A DNA stretch of 64,000 nt from Helichrysum umbraculigerum (taxonomy: Eukaryota; Streptophyta; Magnoliopsida; Asterales; Asteraceae), in the NCBI GenBank assembly GCA_949592205.1, contig CATIUR010000001.1, positions 239,214,750 to 239,278,749 on the forward strand, written 5' to 3'. The notes under the pieces are model-generated. The model saw only the letters and a list, made by a program, of their open reading frames with translations, searched no databases and was not told where the DNA came from. The stretch's first letter is position 1. The number at the start of each line of letters is the position of its first letter. Below, in pieces: positions 58,793-64,000 of the stretch. The translations under genes and the position numbers were made by a program.

Positions 58793-59036
58793 TGATTCAT
58801 ATTAATTCATGCAGTTAATTGTGTGGATGATTTTTCGATTATACAATCTTTGAAGAAGAAAAAATGACCTAGGTGATTACTGATTACATTATTGGAACAG
58901 TTATGTGACCATTAATTGGGTAATGTGAGATGCGATGACATTCATTCAATCAACATCCCTTCATTTATTGCATCACCATCAAAGATAACATCTTCCCAAA
59001 CAAGTTGCACAACAGTCTAAATTAAAGACACCCCAG

Positions 59037-59384
59037 ATGAAATCCCTTATTTTTCTACTATTTTCATCAATCTTTTTGCATACCCAGATCAAATTATCAA
59101 CTGGGATTTCAGTTTTAAACACTAATCCAGTGAAAAAAATTGAACTTGATTCAATGGTGAAGAGGGTCTGTGCAGAAGATGAGATGATGGAGTCTGATAG
59201 CAGTAGGAGAGTGTTGATGATGAGGAAAAGGTATATAAGTTATGAGACTTTGAGGAGGGATGTGGTACCTTGTGGTACACCTGGTGCTTCATATTATAAT
59301 TGCAAAGGAAATGGTATTGCAAATCCTTATAATAGAGGTTGTGAAATTATTACAATGTGTGCTAGAGATGCTATAAATACATGA
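59037..59384 (+). CDS. RALF-like peptide hormone precursor
   Basis: A complete single-exon 115-residue precursor. Residues 1-23 are a hydrophobic signal peptide (MKSLIFLLFSSIFLH...). The propeptide ends at RRVL (57-60), the RRXL site cleaved by the subtilase S1P in this family. The mature part has YISY (66-69), needed for binding FERONIA-type receptor kinases, then LRRD. Four cysteines at 79, 89, 102 and 108 form the family's two disulfides, with the conserved GASYYNC and NPYNRGC blocks. An extra Cys45 lies in the propeptide. Secreted, it would act in the cell wall on CrRLK1L receptors and raise apoplastic pH. The YISYETLRRD start and acidic C-tail (ARDAINT) recall the Arabidopsis RALF24/31 type; that subgroup call is from memory. 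Confidence 0.95.
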   Translation: MKSLIFLLFSSIFLHTQIKLSTGISVLNTNPVKKIELDSMVKRVCAEDEMMESDSSRRVLMMRKRYISYETLRRDVVPCGTPGASYYNCKGNGIANPYNRGCEIITMCARDAINT

Positions 59385-62280
59385 TCTTTAATGATGGAAC
59401 TGGTAATGTTCTGATCTTATTCGTTACTATTTTAATTGGGAATCCATGTTTGTTGGAATCTTGATTATGCTGGTTTATTAGATTTGCTTATTTCACTGTG
59501 TTGAAATGTATGGTAATAATCTGGTTTTTTAAGTATATATGAGCGTTTTCTACAGTTTCATTTTAATTATATAGAAAATTAAATTAGTAGCTATGTCTTC
59601 TATGTGAATGGTGATTGTTCATTGGATTGTGTTGATTGAAGCCAAACTGATTTTTGTGCTGTATTCGATATTTATCCGAATCTTATTATGGTAGGGTAAT
59701 GACTAAAATTTATATATTTAAATGGCGATCGCAGAATGCTAAATACTTGTAATGTGTTGTTTCCAAATTTAGTAGGAAAAATAATACAATGACTTAAAAG
59801 TAGGGTGTCGTCCAACATTATGTATTCGTTTTTCTGATGTCCAACAATTTGACTTGTAGTTATGGAACACTTTCATTAGCTGTTTTTGCCTATTGATGGC
59901 GAAAAAGTGAGTAGATATAGTTCTGGTGTCATTTTCAGTGAAAGAATATTGCACAGCATCTGGTAGTCGCCTATCAGTTATCCCCTGTTTGCTCTTGAAT
60001 CAGGTTAGGTCCATTTTTGCTGTTGGAGATGGCAATTTCGGCCCATTCTTATAATAGTTCCATTTGGGTTATGTTTTATATCTAAAAGGTCACTGTGTTA
60101 TCCATTAGCTTAACAACCAGATGATATAAGTCAAACAAGATTAAGCGGATTTGAAGTTCCGCAGGCTGTGTTTCTATTAATGCATAAACCTGATTGTACG
60201 GTAAAAATGATCTTATTAATGAAATAATGTAATATGATTTTTGCAACCATATTTGACTCACTAGTTGTATATAAAGCTGATAAAATCTTTAATATAAAGT
60301 GTATTGGGTCAACCGAACTCGACCCATACAAATAATTACACGTTTTGACTCATTACTTCCCTTCCATTTTGCCCCCTCACAGCGTCACTATTCATAGGGA
60401 TATGACGAACACAAGAATTAAATAAAAGCCGCAAAAATGATAGCAATGGTAATGCCAAAGAGGACAATTTTGATCGATGATTCATACGGAATTTAACTAA
60501 CTTCTATATATTAATCATGTTCTAAACATGTCATACATACAGTATAATTTAAGCGTTAGTATTCTAACTCGTTCTTCAATGGAGTTCGACATTAGCCCCA
60601 ACTCATATTTGGCCAACCAAAACTGGACTCAACATTAGCTCCCATTTAGTTTTGGACCTTCATTGGTTTCACCGACACTGCCATAGTAGCAGAGATTATG
60701 TAAATGGGCCCTGTTTCAGATTATCTAAATATTGAACCACCCTAGCTAGGAGATATAATGAACCCCATTTAATTTATCATTAATGAACACAGTTACACAA
60801 AGTGAACTCATTTGAGATTTTGATAATTTGATTGTTTATATATGATTTTGTGAATAGTTATCGAAGTCTTGCCATATGCTTGGGTCAGACAGTCTTCACT
60901 TTGTTACAGGTGAACGGCTAATATTTCTCGAGCTTGTAATTCATGTTCAATCACTTTGGTACCAAAAGTAACTGACCCTTAATTGGATGCCAATACAATA
61001 TTATTACAAAACTTTTTACCAAATAAACTCAAATTCATCTTTATGTTAAATGTTCGTATTTCATTCATTCCATCGATATGCCCTCTATAGTTAGTGATGG
61101 ACAATCAGTTTTACTATAAGGGGTCGGAAAATTATTGATAGTCCCTTTATCATTGAAGAAATCAATACTTGTACCTCCTAAGACAGATCCAAGCTAATGT
61201 GTTTAAAGCTAACCTGAAAAAATCTTGGGCTTGTTAACTTTGGAATGTCCTTAACAATACGCTCTCTCAAATGAGATTCGGCTAAAAACTTATATGAAGA
61301 CATTATATTAGGGGTGGTTTAGCAAATGGTCACTCTTCTTAGTTCTTATTGTGGTTGAAGCTCTTCATTGATACACTGTAACTCCTTACAATAACTTATT
61401 CATTCTTTCTATATATGCTAACACTGATAATCACATTGAGTATCTCAAATGCTTCTTTGGGCTAATATTGTTCGAATCTATAATGGTAATAAGGGTTAAA
61501 TGAACTTAAGATCGGAAAATATTAAAGGCGGCAGTCAACGGTGTAGTATCATCTGGGCAGTTCGGACGATAGATGAGCAAAATTTACCCTTTCTAGATTC
61601 TGTTTGCAGGAAAGTGGTTTTGAGCTAGTGATGATTAGTGTATTATGCAAGAATTCCCACATTTAGGGATTGTTTGGGTCTTATCGGGTTATTAGCAGTT
61701 TTTTAAAACTAAATAATCTGATAAGCCATAATTAGCAGTTTAAACAGTTTTTTAAAACTAAATTATCTGATAAGCCATAAAAAAAAAGATTCGTCCCCCT
61801 TAAGTTATGAAGCTGATATCTACATGATCACAAAATCACAACACAGAAACTAGATACTCTTTTGTCCAACTACCCAATCTAGTGGCCAAGTTAGGTGACC
61901 CAATTTAATTTCTCTCAATGAATACAATTAAATACCAACTGATGATGGCCTCGTTTGATATTTATCTAAAATTACAACACTTTCGATTAACTCGTGATTC
62001 ACCTAAAGATTTCATTAGATCACTCCGATCAAGTCTTTGAGTGAAATAATGAAGCATAGGGTTTGGTTTATCTTAGATGCTCGTTAGAGGTGGCAATTTA
62101 ATGTCACCCCGAGATTATTTTATTTAAAATTATTATTATTATATTTATTACTCTGATTGTTTTTAAAAAAATAATTAAATAAATAAAATTGGATAAAGGT
62201 GTTTTGGGTCAACCCAGGTAATTACCCACTTTCCAGCATTGTTTGTGTTTAGTTGAACATTGATACAAGAGATTTGATGA
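59385..62280. other. Intergenic region between RALF and SAHH
   Basis: No coding region is seen on either strand. The short ORFs at 59769-59954 and 60131-60331 are AT-rich noise. 61692-61785 has a tandem duplicate of CAGTTTTTTAAAACTAAATN followed by TCTGATAAGCCATAA, a word also echoed in the SAHH intron (AATAAGCCATAAGC near 63789). 62110-62190 is a plain AT-rich run. Confidence 0.5.
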
Positions 62281-62553
62281 CCACATGAACTCTATATTAA
62301 ACAGGTGTAAAGTAAATCTTTCCCATTTGAAATAGAAAACAAAGCCAACAAAGATAACTACTTTCTTTTACACAACCTTCATACTCCACCTTATTCAAAG
62401 GTCTTTCAAGAAACTAATCAATTCTCTCCAACCACTTATCCCAACTACCCAAACCAACCACCACAGTAATCAAAAATATATCATATCGGAAATAAAGCTC
62501 GACGTGATTCTTTCAAATATCCCCTCAAAACATGGACTTTTCTTATTATATGC
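62281..62553 (-). other. Probable 3' UTR of the SAHH gene
   Basis: Directly downstream of the stop codon on the minus strand, non-coding. The polyadenylation site is not resolved. Confidence 0.45.
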
Positions 62554-63300
62554 TCAGTACCTGTACTGAGCAGGCTTGTATGGACCCTCAACTGGCACAC
62601 TAATGTAGTCAGCCTGGTCCTTGGTTAGCTTAGTGAGCTTGGCTCCAAGCTTTCCAAGATGAAGTGCAGCCACTTTCTCATCAAGATGTTTAGGCAACAC
62701 ATACACTTCCTTCTTGTACTTCCCTGTTGACTTCTCGTTCCAAAGCTCGAGTTGGGCAATGACTTGGTTAGTAAACGAACACGACATCACAAAGCTAGGA
62801 TGGCCTGTAGCACAACCCAAGTTCATGAGCCGACCCTCGGCTAATACAATGACACCACTTTTGGTTTCGGGGAATACCCACCTGTCGGTTTGGGGCTTGA
62901 TGGTAATTTTCTTGACACTAGGGTACGTCTCTAAACCAAGCATGTCGATTTCATTGTCGAAATGTCCAATGTTGCAGACAATGGCATTGTTTTTCATATT
63001 CTTCATGTGGTCAACCATGATAATGTCTTTGTTACCGGTGGTGGTGACGAAGATATCGGCTTCTGAGAGAACGTCTTCTAAGGTTAGGACCTGGAGACCT
63101 TCCATAAGAGCCTGAAGGGCACAAATGGGATCAATTTCTGTGACTATGACACGTGCACCGGCTTGCTTCATGGCTGCAGCACAACCCTTTCCAACATCTC
63201 CGTAACCGCAGATTACTGCAACCTTTCCGGCAATCATAACATCAGTGGCTCTCATTAGTCCATCAGGGAGTGAGTGGCGGCATCCGTACAAGTTGTCAAA
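62554..63300 (-). CDS. SAHH: Adenosylhomocysteinase (S-adenosyl-L-homocysteine hydrolase), last exon
   Basis: 248 codons of the C-terminal half, beginning [20 protein letters not shown] right after a CAG splice acceptor (63303-63301) and ending KPAQYRY-TGA. The exon holds the NAD-binding fold with GYGDVGKG and the block [11 protein letters not shown]. Downstream are the conserved [15 protein letters not shown] stretch (here [20 protein letters not shown]) and the C-terminal K and Y that reach into the neighbouring subunit's NAD site. The enzyme splits S-adenosylhomocysteine into adenosine and homocysteine, relieving product inhibition of methyltransferases. It works as a homotetramer in cytosol and nucleus. 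Plant enzymes are about 485 residues, so about 237 residues lie in upstream exon(s) beyond the window. No frame damage is seen, so the gene is probably functional. Confidence 0.97.
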   Translation of the reverse strand, partial: FDNLYGCRHSLPDGLMRATDVMIAGKVAVICGYGDVGKGCAAAMKQAGARVIVTEIDPICALQALMEGLQVLTLEDVLSEADIFVTTTGNKDIIMVDHMKNMKNNAIVCNIGHFDNEIDMLGLETYPSVKKITIKPQTDRWVFPETKSGVIVLAEGRLMNLGCATGHPSFVMSCSFTNQVIAQLELWNEKSTGKYKKEVYVLPKHLDEKVAALHLGKLGAKLTKLTKDQADYISVPVEGPYKPAQYRY

Positions 63301-64000
63301 CTGAGATCATACCAAAATCATGATACTGTTATAGATGATTCCATTCTAGTGTATGCCTCTTGAGCTAAATTACACCAAAAATAAACTACCAAAAACAAGA
63401 CACCGGTTAAGTTTCAGAATTTTATTGAAAACGATACCGACATTGGACTTGGTTAGAGATCAGCAGAATCTTACACTGAATTCTTCATACAACATTACTA
63501 AAATTCATACATATGTAGCAAAGCTAAAAAATCTAAAGCCAAATTTCGACCGACTCATTGTTGTCTATTCTATATTTCTATAACTCACCACCATTTTAGT
63601 CCCAATTGCTTCACAATGTTAGATCCCTATCACCATCATGCTATCAAATTATATACGAGTAGCATTATTAAACAGATTTACACCTAATCAGTAACTATGG
63701 TGTTTTGGTAACGCTTATTCTTACTGAAATTTGAAAAAGGCCATCACCTCATTTTTAACGTCCTATGAGCTTACCAACTTTGGCACAAATAAGCCATAAG
63801 CTTAAACTAAGAAGCCTATAAACCGAGAGAATTGAGCTTATCCCCTTCTCCAAATTTCAATAAGCTGTAAAGATAAGATTACTCTAAACACCCTATGTAA
63901 AATTCAACTGAATTAACATATAATTTAGTAAAACTGATAGCAATTTAAAGCTTATATCCTAACAATTATCAACTTAATCAATCGACTCCTATCAACCTTA
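63301..64000 (-). other. Intron of the SAHH gene, running off the window
   Basis: Minus-strand intron ends TGATCTCAG at 63301. At least 700 bp without any SAHH-like coding sequence. It contains scattered AATAAGC/GCTTAT words (63700-63870) suggestive of a decayed MITE. Confidence 0.8.

Noticed and set aside
62714..63115. 133-codon plus-strand ORF opposite SAHH
   Set aside because: It is an antisense shadow of the conserved SAHH exon.

Overview
The window is plant nuclear DNA, most likely from a eudicot with a repeat-rich genome. The evidence is a two-exon-style S-adenosylhomocysteine hydrolase gene, a RALF peptide gene, long Ty3/gypsy LTRs, CTAG-ending Helitrons, Stowaway MITEs and TTTAGGG-type telomere-like repeats. 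The repeat style fits a large-genome family such as Asteraceae, but that placement is a guess.

Only three convincing host genes are present, all in the right-hand 8 kb. They are a single-exon RING-H2 E3 ligase gene (56627-57034, +), a single-exon RALF hormone precursor (59037-59384, +), and the last exon of adenosylhomocysteinase (62554-63300, -), whose first exon lies beyond the right edge. No operon-like or shared pathway logic links them. Other coding traces are broken: an LTR-truncated pseudogene (7738-8132), an RPA-like relic inside a Helitron (13231-13325), and a glycine-rich-protein gene fragment (35800-36401) between inverted repeats.

Layout. 1-7737 is a nest of gypsy-type LTRs: an older minus-strand LTR invaded by two others, one a solo LTR with perfect TSD. 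7738-16789 holds a pseudogene, MITEs (Stowaway, a long foldback, a hAT-like element) and Helitron segments. 16790-31360 is a Helitron-rich block in which a plus-strand Helitron sits inside a minus-strand one. It also contains foldback elements and one copy of a segment duplicated further right. 31370-40580 holds the start of the second copy of that segment, an element with a telomere-like core, the glycine-rich-protein fragment and another solo LTR with TSD. 40584-55169 is a 14.6-kb minus-strand LTR retrotransposon (TSD ATCTC) with 2.6-kb LTRs. It carries a nested gag-bearing element and a 1.36-kb array of palindromic SINE-like units. 55170-64000 is the gene-bearing end.

The main large-scale structure is an old segmental duplication: blocks at 16790-18250, 26640-27745 and 31370-32060 reappear in the same orientation at 32590-32840, then in pieces up to 56330, and at 57400-58700 around the RING gene. 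In the left copy the gene is gone, and part of its promoter plus the first codons survive in inverted orientation, itself split by a Helitron and a foldback element. Because the two copies preserve empty sites for several insertions, their order of arrival can be read directly. Alignments were made by eye, so boundaries of diverged repeats are approximate.
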